Notes: generated by a model not told the origin, from the letters alone. Positions 24,414 to 34,018 are shown, counted from the stretch's first letter. The stretch is 58,128 nucleotides of DNA from Acidovorax sp. CF316 (GCF_000276605.1 NZ_AKJX01000088.1:1-58128), one strand, 5' to 3'. Made by a program: numbers and translations.

Positions 24414-24980
24414 TCAGCGGGTGGCGGCAACAGCAGCGAAGACTTCCGCGTTCTCCAGGGTCAGGCCCTGCTGGTCCTTGGCCGACAGCAGCGGGTTGGC
24501 GCCGATGTCGGGCCATTCGATGCCGATGGAAGGGTCGTTCCAGATGATGCAGCGCTCGTGCGCCGGCGCGTAGTAGTCGGTGGTCTTGTACAGAAACTCC
24601 GCCGTCTCGCTGAGCACCAGGAAGCCGTGCGCAAAGCCCGGCGGCACCCACAGCTGGCGGTGGTTGTCTTCGCTCAGCTCCTCACCGACCCACTGGCCGA
24701 AGGTGGGCGAGCCCTTGCGGATGTCCACCGCCACGTCGAACACGGCACCACGCACCACGCGCACCAGCTTGCCCTGGGGCTGCTGGACCTGGTAATGCAG
24801 GCCACGCAGCACGCCGCGGGCGCTGCGGCTGTGGTTGTCCTGCACGAAATCGTGGTCGGTACCGGTGGCCTCGTTGAAGGCGCGCTGGTTGAAGCTTTCG
24901 AAAAAGAAGCCGCGCGCGTCGCCGAACTTCTTGGGTTCGATCAGCACGACGTCGGGAATGGCCAGTCGGGTTGCTTGCAT
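24414..24980 (-). CDS. rfbC: dTDP-4-dehydrorhamnose 3,5-epimerase
   Basis: 188 residues, the usual length. It inverts C3 and C5 of dTDP-4-keto-6-deoxyglucose, step three of dTDP-L-rhamnose synthesis. The cupin core shows Gly-Val-Leu-Arg-Gly-Leu-His-Tyr-Gln (56-64) with catalytic His62, Val-Phe-Asp-Val-Ala-Val-Asp-Ile-Arg (80-88), Pro-Pro-Gly-Phe-Ala-His-Gly-Phe (113-120) and Tyr131 as the probable acid. It follows rfbA by 18 bases. Confidence 0.97.
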   Translation of the reverse strand: MQATRLAIPDVVLIEPKKFGDARGFFFESFNQRAFNEATGTDHDFVQDNHSRSARGVLRGLHYQVQQPQGKLVRVVRGAVFDVAVDIRKGSPTFGQWVGEELSEDNHRQLWVPPGFAHGFLVLSETAEFLYKTTDYYAPAHERCIIWNDPSIGIEWPDIGANPLLSAKDQQGLTLENAEVFAAVAATR

Positions 24981-24998
24981 GGAATGAATTTCAGGGAA

Positions 24999-25883
24999 TC
25001 AGTAGATCTTTTCTTTGAGCACGCGCATCAGGTACTGGCCGTATCCGTTCTTGGTCAGCGGCTGCGCCAGGCGCTCCAGTTGCGCGCTGTCGATCCACTG
25101 GCAGCGCCAGGCGATCTCTTCGGGGCACGCGATCTTCAGGCCTTGGCGGTGCTCCAGCGTGGCGATGAACTGGCCGGCTTCGAGCAGGCTCTCGTGCGTG
25201 CCGGTATCGAGCCAGGCGTAGCCCCGGCCCATGATCTCCACGTTCAGCTGGCCGCGCTCCAGGTACAGCCGGTTCAGGTCGGTGATCTCGTACTCGCCCC
25301 GGGCCGAAGGCTTGAGGCCCTTGGCCAGCTCCACCACCTGGTTGTCGTAGAAATACAGGCCCGTCACCGCATAGCTCGACTTGGGGACCTTGGGCTTTTC
25401 CTCCAGCGACAGCACCTTGCCGTTGGCGTCGAACTCGGCCACGCCGTAGCGCTCGGGGTCGTGCACATGGTAGGCGAACACGGTGGCGCCATCGGTGCGC
25501 TCGGCCGCGCTGCCCAGCAGTTCGTGGAAGTCGTGCCCGTGGAAGATGTTGTCACCCAGCACCAGCGCGCTGGGCGCTCCCGCCAGGAAAGACTCGCCGA
25601 TCACGAAGGCCTGCGCCAGACCGTCGGGGCTGGCCTGCACCGCATACTGCAGGTTGATGCCCCACTGGCTGCCATCGCCGAGCAATTGCTCGAAACGCGG
25701 CGTGTCCTGCGGGGTGCTGATCACCAGGATGTCGCGGATGCCCGCGAGCATCAGCGTGCTCAGCGGGTAATAGATCATGGGTTTGTCGTACACCGGCAGC
25801 AATTGCTTGCTGATGGCCAGGGTGGCCGGGTGCAGCCGGGTTCCGGAGCCTCCGGCGAGGATGATGCCTTTGCGTGCCGTCAT
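24999..25883 (-). CDS. rfbA: Glucose-1-phosphate thymidylyltransferase
   Basis: 294 residues. It makes dTDP-glucose from dTTP and glucose 1-phosphate, the first step of the rhamnose pathway. The nucleotide-binding Gly-Gly-Ser-Gly-Thr-Arg-Leu (11-17), [10 protein letters not shown] (26-35) and Glu-Glu-Lys-Pro-Lys are all present. The gene lies 10 bases after rfbD and 18 before rfbC. The length matches the family exactly. Confidence 0.97.
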   Translation of the reverse strand: MTARKGIILAGGSGTRLHPATLAISKQLLPVYDKPMIYYPLSTLMLAGIRDILVISTPQDTPRFEQLLGDGSQWGINLQYAVQASPDGLAQAFVIGESFLAGAPSALVLGDNIFHGHDFHELLGSAAERTDGATVFAYHVHDPERYGVAEFDANGKVLSLEEKPKVPKSSYAVTGLYFYDNQVVELAKGLKPSARGEYEITDLNRLYLERGQLNVEIMGRGYAWLDTGTHESLLEAGQFIATLEHRQGLKIACPEEIAWRCQWIDSAQLERLAQPLTKNGYGQYLMRVLKEKIY

Positions 25884-25893
25884 GGGGTATTTT

Positions 25894-26784
25894 TCAGAGA
25901 ATCTCGGTGAGCATGCGCGCCACGCCGGCCTGCCAATGCGGCAGGGTCAGGCCGAAGGTGCTGCGCAGCTTGGTGGTGTCCAGGCGCGAGTTGTGCGGGC
26001 GCACGGCTGGCGTGGGGAAGGCGCTGGTCGGCACGGGAGCGACTTCCTTGGCGACGATCTTTTCACCCACCGGGTGCTTCGCGGCCAGTGCCAGCACGAA
26101 CTTCGCGTACTCGTTCCAGTTCGTCTCGCCGGCTGCGACCAGGTGGTACAGGCCCGCGACCTCGGGGTGCTGCTGCAGGTGGCGAATGGCGTGGGCCGTC
26201 ACATCGGCCAGCAGGTCGGCACCGGTCGGGGCGCCCCACTGGTCGTCGATCACCGTCAGGCGTTCTCGCTCCTGGGCCAGGCGCAGCATGGTCTTGGCGA
26301 AATTGCCGCCGCGTGCGGCGTAGACCCAGCTGGTGCGCAGGATCAGGTGCTTCGCGCCGGACTGGGCGATCAGCTGCTCGCCTTCGAGCTTGGTACGGCC
26401 GTAGACGCTCAAGGGGGCGGGTGCATCGGATTCCACCCAGGGGCGGTTGCCGCTGCCATCGAACACATAGTCGGTGCTGTAGTGCACCAGCCAGGCACCA
26501 AGCTTCGCGGCCTCCTGCGCGATGGCGCCAGGGGTCGTGGCGTTGAGCGTACGGGCGAAGTCGGCCTCGCTCTCGGCCTTGTCCACGGCGGTGTGGGCCG
26601 CGGCGTTGACGATGACGTCGGGGCGCAGGGCGCGCACCGTCTCGGCCACGCCAGCAGGGTTGGAGAAGTCACCGCAGTGCTCGGTGCTGTCGAAGTCCAG
26701 CGCCGTGACCGTACCCAGTACCGACAGGCTGCGCTGCAGTTCCCAGCCGACCTGGCCGCCCTTTCCGAAGAGCAGGATGTTCAT
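25894..26784 (-). CDS. rfbD: dTDP-4-dehydrorhamnose reductase
   Basis: 296 residues, extended SDR fold. It reduces C4 to finish dTDP-L-rhamnose with NAD(P)H. The Gly-Lys-Gly-Gly-Gln-Val-Gly dinucleotide loop (7-13), Ser-Thr-Asp-Tyr-Val-Phe (103-108) and catalytic Tyr128-X3-Lys132 are seen. The ATG at 26784 overlaps the rfbB stop, so the two are translated in sequence. Confidence 0.97.
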   Translation of the reverse strand: MNILLFGKGGQVGWELQRSLSVLGTVTALDFDSTEHCGDFSNPAGVAETVRALRPDVIVNAAAHTAVDKAESEADFARTLNATTPGAIAQEAAKLGAWLVHYSTDYVFDGSGNRPWVESDAPAPLSVYGRTKLEGEQLIAQSGAKHLILRTSWVYAARGGNFAKTMLRLAQERERLTVIDDQWGAPTGADLLADVTAHAIRHLQQHPEVAGLYHLVAAGETNWNEYAKFVLALAAKHPVGEKIVAKEVAPVPTSAFPTPAVRPHNSRLDTTKLRSTFGLTLPHWQAGVARMLTEIL

Positions 26785-27869
26785 GCGCTGGCGTCCGCAA
26801 CGGCTGCGGGCTCCTGCGCGTACTGGGTCTGCACCCAGTCACGGTAGGAACCGGTCTGCACGCTGGCCACCCAGTCGGCATGCTCCAGGTACCACTGCAC
26901 GGTCTTGCGGATGCCGGTGTCGAAGGTCTCGGCAGGCTTCCAGCCCAGCTCGCGCTCGATCTTGCGCGCATCGATGGCGTAGCGGCGGTCGTGGCCCGGA
27001 CGGTCCTTCACGTAGGTGATCTGGGTGCGGTAGCTCTGGCCATCGGCGCGGGGGCGCAGCTCATCGAGCAGGCCGCAGACCATGTTCACGATCTCGATGT
27101 TGGGCTTCTCGTTCCAGCCGCCCACGTTGTAGGTCTCGCCGGGGGCGCCGGCTTCCAGCACGCGGCGGATGGCGCTGCAGTGGTCCTTCACGTAGAGCCA
27201 GTCGCGCACCTGCATGCCGTCGCCGTACACCGGCAGGTTCTTGCCGGCCAGGGCGTTGACGATCATCAGCGGGATCAGCTTCTCGGGGAAGTGGTAGGGC
27301 CCGTAGTTGTTGCTGCAGTTGGTGGTGAGCACCGGCAGGCCGTAGGTGTGGTGCCAGGCGCGCACCAGGTGGTCGCTGGCGGCCTTGCTGGCGCTGTAGG
27401 GGCTGTTCGGCTCGAAACCGCGCGTCTCGGCGAATGCCGGGTCCGTGGGTGCCAGCGATCCGTACACCTCGTCGGTGGAGACATGCAGGAAGCGGAACGC
27501 CGCGCGCTCGCCCTCGGGCAGTGCGCTCCAGTGGGCGCGCACGGCCTCCAGCAGGCGGAACGAGCCGACGATGTTGGTCTGGATGAAGTCCTCGGGCCCG
27601 TGGATGGAGCGGTCCACATGCGATTCGGCCGCGAAGTTGACCACCGCACGCGGCTTGTGCTCGGCCAGCAGGCGGGCGATCAGGGCGGTGTCGCCGATAT
27701 CGCCCTGCACGAAGACATGGCGGGCATCGCCCTGAACGCTGTCCAGGTTGTGCAGGTTGCCCGCGTAGGTGAGCTTGTCGAGGTTGACGACGGGCTCGCT
27801 GGAGGCAGCAAGCCAGTCAAGAACGAAGTTGGCGCCGATGAAACCCGCGCCGCCGGTAACCAGAATCAT
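26781..27869 (-). CDS. rfbB: dTDP-glucose 4,6-dehydratase
   Basis: 362 residues. It converts dTDP-glucose to dTDP-4-keto-6-deoxyglucose, step two of the pathway. The Rossmann loop Gly-Gly-Ala-Gly-Phe-Ile-Gly (6-12), His-Val-Ser-Thr-Asp-Glu-Val-Tyr-Gly and Tyr-Ser-Ala-Ser-Lys catalytic pair are intact. It is the first gene of the rfbBDAC set and probably of the whole minus-strand transferase run down to 21381. Confidence 0.97.
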   Translation of the reverse strand: MILVTGGAGFIGANFVLDWLAASSEPVVNLDKLTYAGNLHNLDSVQGDARHVFVQGDIGDTALIARLLAEHKPRAVVNFAAESHVDRSIHGPEDFIQTNIVGSFRLLEAVRAHWSALPEGERAAFRFLHVSTDEVYGSLAPTDPAFAETRGFEPNSPYSASKAASDHLVRAWHHTYGLPVLTTNCSNNYGPYHFPEKLIPLMIVNALAGKNLPVYGDGMQVRDWLYVKDHCSAIRRVLEAGAPGETYNVGGWNEKPNIEIVNMVCGLLDELRPRADGQSYRTQITYVKDRPGHDRRYAIDARKIERELGWKPAETFDTGIRKTVQWYLEHADWVASVQTGSYRDWVQTQYAQEPAAVADASA

Positions 27870-27909
27870 AGGGTGGGCTGTGTGAAATGCCTGCTCGGCA
27901 GAACCCGCG

Positions 27910-27939
27910 ATTATCCCACCCCGCCCGGTTACCCGGTAA
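27910..27939 (-). promoter_or_regulatory. Candidate promoter of rfbBDAC
   Basis: On the minus strand GATAAT (27910-27915) lies 18 bases after TTACCG (27934-27939). The -10 is good and the -35 weak. It would start transcription about 35 bases before rfbB. A small palindrome GTTAC-CCG-GTAAC overlaps the -35. Confidence 0.35.
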
Positions 27940-27980
27940 CAGAGTTCAACACGGGCCGGCCGGGGCGGGTGGAAAGGCCA

Positions 27981-29966
27981 TCAGAAATGGATGCCACGCA
28001 TCATCTGCTGCAGCGCCACCGCTTCGGCGGAAAGCTGCGGCTTGGCGTCCTTGGCCCCCTTGGCGGCGGTGGAATCCGGGAACATGCGGAAACTCGTGTT
28101 CATGGTGATCTGCGCCACGCGCGGCACCAGCGCATGCAGGATCTGCCCGGTGATGCCCAGGCGCGTGGCGATGCGCACCGGCTTGAAGATGCAGGCCTGG
28201 GCGATCATGTCGGCCGCCTCCTCGGGACTCAGCGTGGGCACGTTGTTGTAGATCTTGGTCGGTGCGATCATGGGCGTGCGCACCAGCGGCATGTTGATGG
28301 TGGTGAAGGTGATGCCCTGGTCGGCGAACTCGCTCGAGGCACAGCGCGTCCAGGCATCCAGGGCGGCCTTGCTGGCCACATAGGCCGAAAAGCGCGGCGC
28401 ATTGGTCAGCACGCCGATGGAGCTGATGTTGACCACATGGCCCTTGCGCTTGGCCACCATGCCGGGCAGAAAGCCCATGGTCACGCGCAGGCAGCCGAAG
28501 TAGTTGAGCTGCATGGTGCGCTCGTAGTCGTGGAAGCGGTCGTAGCTCGACTCGATGGCGCGGCGGATGGAACGGCCCGCGTTGTTGATCAGGAAGTCCA
28601 CGCCGCCGTGCTTGTCGATCAGGAGCTGCACGAAGCGGTCGCAATCGGCCATGTCGGCGATGTCGGCGGCATAGGCGATGAACTCGTAGCCCTTGGCCCG
28701 GGCTTCGGCGCAGGCCTCGTCGAGCTTGTCCTGGTCGCGGCCGCAGATGATGGTGGTGGCGCCCGCCTCGGCGAACTTGTGCGCGGCCGCCAGGCCGATG
28801 CCCGAGGAGCCCCCCGTGACCAGCACCACCTTGCCACCCGCCGTGCCCTTGAGGCTGCGGTCGATGAACAGCTCGGGGTCGAGGTTGCGCTCCCAGTAGT
28901 CCCACAGGCGCCAGGCATAGTCCTTGAGGTTGGGGCAGCTCACGCCCGAGCCCTTGAGCGCCGCCAGGGTCTCGCGGCAATCGAAGCGCGTGGGGTAGTT
29001 CACGAAGGTCAGCATGTCCTCGGGCAAGCCCAGGTCCTTCAAGACGGCATTGCGCACGCGGCGCACGGGCGCCATGGCCATCAGGCTCTTCTTGATGCCC
29101 TTGGGGATGAAGCCCAGCAGCGCGGCGTTGATGAACAGGTTCATGCGTGGCGCATGCGCGGCGCGGCTGAAGATGTCGAGCACGTCGCCCACGCGGTAGC
29201 CCACCGGGTCCACCAGGTGGTAGCACTTCTTGCCGATGTCCTTCTGGTGGCTGATGACGTTAAGCGCGTTGACCACGAAGTCCACCGGCACGATGTTCAC
29301 GCGCCCGCCCTCCAGGCCCACAGTGGGCATCCAGGGCGGCAGCAGCTGGCGCAGGCGCTGGATCAGCTTGAAGAAGTAGTAGGGGCCGTCGATCTTGTCC
29401 ATCTCGCCGGTCGTGCTGTCGCCCACCACCATGGCCGGGCGGTACACCGTCCAGGGCACCTTGCAGTCCTCGCGCACGATTTTCTCGCTCTCGTGCTTGG
29501 TCTGGAAGTACGGGTGGTCCAGGCCCTCGGCCTCCTCGAACATGTCCTCGCGGAACACGCCCTCGTACAGGCCCGCAGCGGCGATGGACGAGACGTGGTG
29601 GAAGTGCCCGGCGTCGATGGCCTTGGCCAGGTCCACGGTATTGCGCGTGCCCTCGATGTTCACGGCCACCTGGGTTTCCTCATCCGCGCCGAGGTCGTAG
29701 ACCGCGGCCAGGTGGTAGAAATGGTCGATCTGGCCCTTGAGCTTCTTCACGTCCTCGGACGCCACGCCGAGCTTCTTGGCCGTGAGGTCGCCGAACACCG
29801 GTACCGCCCGCGCGGCCGACACGCCCCAGTAGCTGCGCAGGTCGGCCACCTTGTCCGCGCTCTCCTTGCGGATCAGGAAGTGCACCACGGCCCCCTTGCG
29901 CTCCAGCAGCTTCTTCACGAGCCGCTTGCCAATGAACCCCGTCGCTCCCGTCACGAAATACTGCAT
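27981..29966 (-). CDS. Two-domain fatty acyl-CoA reductase (SDR)
   Basis: 661 residues from the ATG at 29966, with AGGAG upstream. The N-terminal extended SDR has Thr-Gly-Ala-Thr-Gly-Phe-Ile-Gly (6-13) and Tyr153-X3-Lys157. The C-terminal classical SDR has Thr-Gly-Gly-Ser-Ser-Gly-Ile-Gly (384-391), Ser515/516 and Tyr529-X3-Lys533. Length, order and long stretches match the Marinobacter fatty acyl-CoA reductase Maqu_2507 as I remember it, which reduces acyl-CoA to fatty alcohol with NADPH through the aldehyde. It is divergent from a phasin gene. Role here: fatty alcohol for wax esters or membrane ether lipids, or detoxification. I see no wax synthase in the window. Confidence 0.85.
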   Translation of the reverse strand: MQYFVTGATGFIGKRLVKKLLERKGAVVHFLIRKESADKVADLRSYWGVSAARAVPVFGDLTAKKLGVASEDVKKLKGQIDHFYHLAAVYDLGADEETQVAVNIEGTRNTVDLAKAIDAGHFHHVSSIAAAGLYEGVFREDMFEEAEGLDHPYFQTKHESEKIVREDCKVPWTVYRPAMVVGDSTTGEMDKIDGPYYFFKLIQRLRQLLPPWMPTVGLEGGRVNIVPVDFVVNALNVISHQKDIGKKCYHLVDPVGYRVGDVLDIFSRAAHAPRMNLFINAALLGFIPKGIKKSLMAMAPVRRVRNAVLKDLGLPEDMLTFVNYPTRFDCRETLAALKGSGVSCPNLKDYAWRLWDYWERNLDPELFIDRSLKGTAGGKVVLVTGGSSGIGLAAAHKFAEAGATTIICGRDQDKLDEACAEARAKGYEFIAYAADIADMADCDRFVQLLIDKHGGVDFLINNAGRSIRRAIESSYDRFHDYERTMQLNYFGCLRVTMGFLPGMVAKRKGHVVNISSIGVLTNAPRFSAYVASKAALDAWTRCASSEFADQGITFTTINMPLVRTPMIAPTKIYNNVPTLSPEEAADMIAQACIFKPVRIATRLGITGQILHALVPRVAQITMNTSFRMFPDSTAAKGAKDAKPQLSAEAVALQQMMRGIHF

Positions 29967-30196
29967 GAAAAAACTCCTGTGAGATCTGTTCATTCTTGCG
30001 CAAGCGCATGGCCGGTGGATTCAGCACAAACCCGCGCAGCCCTGTGGCCGACCAGCATGGCCTGCTAGAGGCCACGCTCTACGTTTTTAGGAGCGCGCGC
30101 CTACACCTGGCCTGCCACGCGGCGTACAGTTCGGCCATGCGCCAAAGCCACCCGGCACTGGCAACCCCAACCACCCACCCGCATACCGGAGGCCCC

Positions 30197-30808
30197 ATGG
30201 TCAAGAAACTGCAGAAACTCAGCGCCGACAAGAAAAATGGCAATGCCCAGCTGTCGAGCACCGTCAAGGACTCGGCCCAGCAGATCTGGCTGGCGGGCCT
30301 GGGTGCCTTTTCCAAGGCGCAGGAAGAAGGCGGCAAGGTGTTCGAGTCCCTGGTCAAGGAAGGCCTGTCCATCCAGCGCAAGACCCAGGCCGTGGCCGAA
30401 GAAAAAATCTCCGAAGCCACCAGCCGCGTGACCACCATGGCCAGCGACATCGGCTCCAAGGCCCAGGGCCAGTGGGACAAGCTCGAGAACATCTTCGAGG
30501 ACCGCGTGGCCAAGGCCCTGTCCAAGCTCGGCGTGCCCTCGGCGCGTGACCTGGAAGCCCTGACGGCACGCGTGGACGCACTGACCAAGGGCACCGGCAA
30601 GGCAGCCCCGGCCAAGGCACCTGCCAAGGCCGCAGTGAAGGCAGCCGCCCCCGCGAAGAAGGCAGCCGCCAAGAAGGCAGCAGCGCCCCGCAAGGCTGCA
30701 GCCAAGCCTGCCGCCAAGGCCGCTCCTGCCAAGAAGGCAGCAGCCCCCGCCAAGAAGGCCAGTGCCAAGACCGCTGCGCCCGCCTCGGCAGCTGCCGCTT
30801 CCAACTGA
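30197..30808 (+). CDS. Phasin with histone-like tail (PhaF/PhaI type)
   Basis: 203 residues from the ATG at 30197 after GGAGG. The phasin domain (about 17-131) has Ile-Trp-Leu-Ala-Gly-Leu-Gly-Ala-Phe-Ser-Lys and a helical, coiled region. It coats polyhydroxyalkanoate granules. The tail (132-203) is built of Ala/Lys/Pro repeats (Ala-Pro-Ala-Lys-Lys-Ala), like histone H1 and Pseudomonas PhaF, which tie granules to the nucleoid. The tail is low complexity at DNA level too. A terminator follows. A palindrome CTTGCGCAAG (29995-30004) lies between it and the divergent reductase gene. Confidence 0.9.
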   Translation: MVKKLQKLSADKKNGNAQLSSTVKDSAQQIWLAGLGAFSKAQEEGGKVFESLVKEGLSIQRKTQAVAEEKISEATSRVTTMASDIGSKAQGQWDKLENIFEDRVAKALSKLGVPSARDLEALTARVDALTKGTGKAAPAKAPAKAAVKAAAPAKKAAAKKAAAPRKAAAKPAAKAAPAKKAAAPAKKASAKTAAPASAAAASN

Positions 30809-30851
30809 TCGTCCCCTGCCAATGGGCCGCCCCGACCGGCCCGTTGCTACG

Positions 30852-30887
30852 AACGGCTGACACGCCCTGTGCGTGCCAGCCGTTTTT
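30852..30887 (+). terminator. Rho-independent terminator after the phasin gene
   Basis: AACGGCTG (30852-30859) pairs with CAGCCGTT (30877-30884), and the T tract runs to 30887. A second smaller GC stem (GGGCCG/CGGCCC) lies just upstream. Confidence 0.75.
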
Positions 30888-31035
30888 CGTTGCGGGAGCC
30901 CCCAAGCCTGGGGCGCAGAAACAGGTTCCAAGGACATGCCAATATTGATGCAGTGCAGCATCGGCGCCTCGGTTAGAGTAGCCACCAGAGACATCCCAAC
31001 ACCGATCCAAAACGACGCGAAGAGGGCCCGCACAC

Positions 31036-31701
31036 ATGGTGAAGAAAGCGCCGCGACGCACCGCAGAACGCATCTTGGAAGTCACGCTGGACCTGTTCAA
31101 CCGGTTCGGCGAGCCCAACGTCTCCACCACCCTGATCTCGGCCGAGCTGCGCATCAGCCCCGGCAACCTGTACTACCACTACCCGGCCAAGGACGAGCTG
31201 ATCAATGCGCTGTTCGACCGCTATGAGCAGTCGCTGACCGAGCTGCTCGCCGCCGCCGACGGGGTGCGCAACGTGGAGGACGCCTGGTTCTTCATGCACA
31301 CGCTGTTCGAGCTCATCTGGCAGTACCGTTTTCTGTACCGCGACCTCAACGACCTGCTGTCCAAGAACCGGCGCCTGGAGACCCATTTCCAGGCCATCCT
31401 CAAGAACAAGACCCGCGCCGTGCGCGCCATGCTGGATGGCATGGGCCGCTCGGACGCGCTGCACATCGACACGCGCGAGCTCGAGGCCACGGCGACCAGC
31501 ATGGTGGTGGTGCTGACCTACTGGCTGAGCTTCGAGTACGTGCGCGACCCGCGCCGCGCCCTGGAGCCCGAAAGCGCCCAGGCGGCCCTGCTGCGCGGCG
31601 CCCACCATGTGCTCAACCTGCTCATGCCCTACCTGGAAAGCGGGCAGCGCGCACACCTGCTGGAACTCGTTGGCGCCTACGCCGCCACCCCACCGGGCTG
31701 A
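31036..31701 (+). CDS. TetR-family transcription regulator
   Basis: 221 residues. The N-terminal helix-turn-helix (about 8-55) reads Ala-Glu-Arg-Ile-Leu-Glu-Val-Thr-Leu-Asp-Leu-Phe, then Gly-Asn-Leu-Tyr-Tyr-His-Tyr-Pro, the usual recognition helix. The C-terminal part is a helical ligand domain. Its place after a fatty acyl-CoA reductase and a phasin, and before a TPR-like gene, suggests a lipid or acyl-CoA signal, but the ligand is not readable. No obvious operator lies in its own upstream region. Confidence 0.92.
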   Translation: MVKKAPRRTAERILEVTLDLFNRFGEPNVSTTLISAELRISPGNLYYHYPAKDELINALFDRYEQSLTELLAAADGVRNVEDAWFFMHTLFELIWQYRFLYRDLNDLLSKNRRLETHFQAILKNKTRAVRAMLDGMGRSDALHIDTRELEATATSMVVVLTYWLSFEYVRDPRRALEPESAQAALLRGAHHVLNLLMPYLESGQRAHLLELVGAYAATPPG

Positions 31702-31756
31702 GCGCCCAGGCGCCATCCCCCCAACACCCGACCCCAAGAACCACAGGAGACACACC

Positions 31757-32530
31757 ATGGCCAAATGGACCCCTTTTCCCCATGCGGGTGACTACAGCTT
31801 CGATGCCACGAGCGTGAAGAAGCACTGGGCCCGGCTGCACAGCGGCGACGCCGAGCCCTGCCCCAAGGACGCGGCTGTGCTGCAGGCCTGGGCGCTGTTC
31901 CACAGCGGTGACTTCGAGAAAGCCACCGCCGCCGGCCTGGCCGCTGGCGGCCCCGGCATCACCGTGGCCAACAAGGCCACGGCCATCTACGCCAACTACC
32001 TCGAGCAGAAGGAAAAGACCCGCCTGGACCTGTTCACCCAGGTGGCCGAGCGCGCCGAAGCCCAGGCCGGTGACGACCCGAACAACGCCAATGCCTGGTA
32101 CTGGCATGCCTACGCCCTGGGCCGCTACAGCCAGGGCATCAGCGTGGCCAAGGCCCTGGCCCAGGGCCTGGGCGGCAAGGTCAAGGAGTCGCTCGAGAAA
32201 TCCATCGCCCTGGCCCCCAAGCACGCCGACGCCCGCATTGCGCTGGGCGCCTTCCACGCCGAGGTGATCGACAAGGTGGGCTCGCTGATCGGTGGCATGA
32301 CCTATGGCGCCAAGAAGGACACCGGGCTCAAGCTGTTCCAGGAAGCCCTCAAGCTCAACCCCGGATCGGCCATCGCCATGGTGGAGTACGCCAATGCGCT
32401 GGTGATGCTCGAAGGCGACAAGAAGATGAAGGAAGCGACCCAGCTCTACGAGAAGGCCGCTGCCTGCGAGTCCGCCGACGCCATGGAGCGCCTGGACGTG
32501 GAAATGGCGCGCGCCGAGCTGGAAGACTGA
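31757..32530 (+). CDS. TPR-like protein of unknown function
   Basis: 257 residues from the ATG at 31757, with AGGAG eight bases upstream. A longer reading frame extends into the TetR gene but is not needed. No signal peptide is seen, so it is cytoplasmic. Helical pairs such as Ala-Asn-Ala-Trp-Tyr-Trp-His-Ala-Tyr-Ala-Leu-Gly and Leu-Phe-Gln-Glu-Ala-Leu-Lys-Leu-Asn-Pro-Gly-Ser-Ala fit tetratricopeptide repeats (at least three units between 95 and 240). These serve protein binding. The gene lies 55 bases after the TetR gene in the same direction. Confidence 0.7.
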   Translation: MAKWTPFPHAGDYSFDATSVKKHWARLHSGDAEPCPKDAAVLQAWALFHSGDFEKATAAGLAAGGPGITVANKATAIYANYLEQKEKTRLDLFTQVAERAEAQAGDDPNNANAWYWHAYALGRYSQGISVAKALAQGLGGKVKESLEKSIALAPKHADARIALGAFHAEVIDKVGSLIGGMTYGAKKDTGLKLFQEALKLNPGSAIAMVEYANALVMLEGDKKMKEATQLYEKAAACESADAMERLDVEMARAELED

Positions 32531-32554
32531 CGCCGCTGGGCGCCGCCCCGGCGC

Positions 32555-33322
32555 TCAGCCAGCAAAGCGCCGGGAGGCGATCTCCAACAGTCCGTCGAAG
32601 ATCAGGTTGTCCACCAGCTCAAAGGGGCGCGTCATGCTCGGCGCCATCTTCCAGCCGGCGCCGCCGGTCATGATGCAGGCCGGCTTCTCGCCGCAGTGCT
32701 GGATGACATGCTGCACCATGCGCTCCACGGCGCCCGCGATGGCATAGGTGCCGCCGCTGGTCAGCGCATCGCTGGTGTTGGTGGGGAACATGCGCACGTC
32801 GCCCGTGGGCACATGAAGGCCGGCAGTGCCTGTTTCGAGCGCGCGCAGCATGATGCCGTGGCCCGGCAGGATCAACCCGCCCATGAAGCGCCCATGCGCG
32901 TCAATGCACTCCACGGTGACCGCCGTACCCACCATCACCACCACCAGCGGCCGCGCAGCCCCCTGGGCCAGCACATGGTGGCGCGCACCGATCATGGCCA
33001 CCCAGCGGTCCGAGCCCAGGCGCGAGGGATGGTCGTAGCCGTTGACCAGCCCCGCCTCCTCGCCCGAGGACACCACCCACTGTGCGCCCACGTCCCACAG
33101 CTCCATCTGCTCCTGAACGCGGCGCTTGGCGGCGTCACCCGCCACCACGCAGCCGAGCATGCGCTGCGGCACCGGCAGGTCGGCCCAGCTGCCTTCGGCG
33201 AGCTTCTCGATGTGGTCCAGGAATTCGGCGCCGTGGGCCAGCAGCGTGGCCCCGGGGCGGTGGGCGTCGTACAGTGCCCATTTGAGGCGGGTGTTGCCGA
33301 CGTCGATGGCCAGAAAAGTCAT
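32555..33322 (-). CDS. coaX: Type III pantothenate kinase
   Basis: 255 residues from the ATG at 33322. It phosphorylates pantothenate in the first step of CoA synthesis. Asp-Val-Gly-Asn-Thr-Arg-Leu-Lys-Trp (7-15) is the ATP phosphate loop, Gly-Ser-Asp-Arg-Trp is the pantothenate-binding motif, and Gly-Thr-Ala-Val-Thr is the second ATP motif. Family length is about 250. A GC hairpin separates it from the convergent TPR-like gene. Confidence 0.95.
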   Translation of the reverse strand: MTFLAIDVGNTRLKWALYDAHRPGATLLAHGAEFLDHIEKLAEGSWADLPVPQRMLGCVVAGDAAKRRVQEQMELWDVGAQWVVSSGEEAGLVNGYDHPSRLGSDRWVAMIGARHHVLAQGAARPLVVVMVGTAVTVECIDAHGRFMGGLILPGHGIMLRALETGTAGLHVPTGDVRMFPTNTSDALTSGGTYAIAGAVERMVQHVIQHCGEKPACIMTGGAGWKMAPSMTRPFELVDNLIFDGLLEIASRRFAG

Positions 33323-33516
33323 GCGGCGGATTATCCCGAGTTTTGGCCGGGCGCACCTGCCGCCCCCCATAACCCGTGCCATGCACGCCGTCGCACCGGG
33401 GACAGCCCGCGTGCGTCAATGTGAAAAATCGTGTCGCGCGCCCGTCTTACATTGCGGCGTCGCACTTTGCCGCTACAGTGGCCCTTCCTGTTTTGTGCAA
33501 CCTTAGGAGATACGAC

Positions 33517-33999
33517 ATGGGTCTTTTCAGTTTCATCAAGGAAGCCGGTGAAAAGCTGTTCGGCGGCAAGGATGCGCACGCCGCCACGGCCGCCGCTCCA
33601 TCGCAGGACGACCTCAACGCCACGGCGGCCAAGGCCATCGAGACCTACATCGGCACCCAGAACCTGGGCGCAACCAACCTGCAGGTCGCCTTCGATGGCA
33701 GCCAGGGCAAGGTCACCGTCAAGGGCGATGCCCCCACGCAGGCGGCCAAGGAAAAAGTCACCCTGTGCTGCGGCAACGTGGCCAGCGTCACCAGCGTCGA
33801 GAACCTGATGAACGTGACCAACCCCGAGCCCGAAGCCCAGTACCACGACGTGGTGCGCGGTGACACGCTCTCGGCCATTGCCAAGAAGTTCTACGGCGAT
33901 GCCAACAAGTACCCCAAGATCTTCGAGGCCAACAAGCCCATGCTCACGCATCCCGACAAGATCTACCCAGGCCAGAAGCTGCGCATCCCGCCGCTCTGA
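33517..33999 (+). CDS. kbp: BON and LysM domain protein (Kbp/YgaU)
   Basis: 160 residues from the ATG at 33517 with AGGAGA upstream. A short N-terminus (Gly-Leu-Phe-Ser-Phe-Ile-Lys-Glu-Ala-Gly) leads to a BON domain (about 31-100). A LysM domain (109-158) follows, with Asp-Val-Val-Arg-Gly-Asp-Thr-Leu-Ser-Ala-Ile-Ala. E. coli YgaU/Kbp with the same layout is a cytoplasmic potassium-binding protein. No signal peptide is seen here. A perfect terminator follows the stop. Confidence 0.9.
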   Translation: MGLFSFIKEAGEKLFGGKDAHAATAAAPSQDDLNATAAKAIETYIGTQNLGATNLQVAFDGSQGKVTVKGDAPTQAAKEKVTLCCGNVASVTSVENLMNVTNPEPEAQYHDVVRGDTLSAIAKKFYGDANKYPKIFEANKPMLTHPDKIYPGQKLRIPPL

Positions 34000-34018
34000 G
34001 CGCACAGCGCTTCCCAAC

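Noticed and set aside
26880..30068. Plus-strand open frame of 1062 codons
   Set aside because: Antisense shadow of rfbB and the fatty acyl-CoA reductase. No ribosome binding site or recognisable motif.
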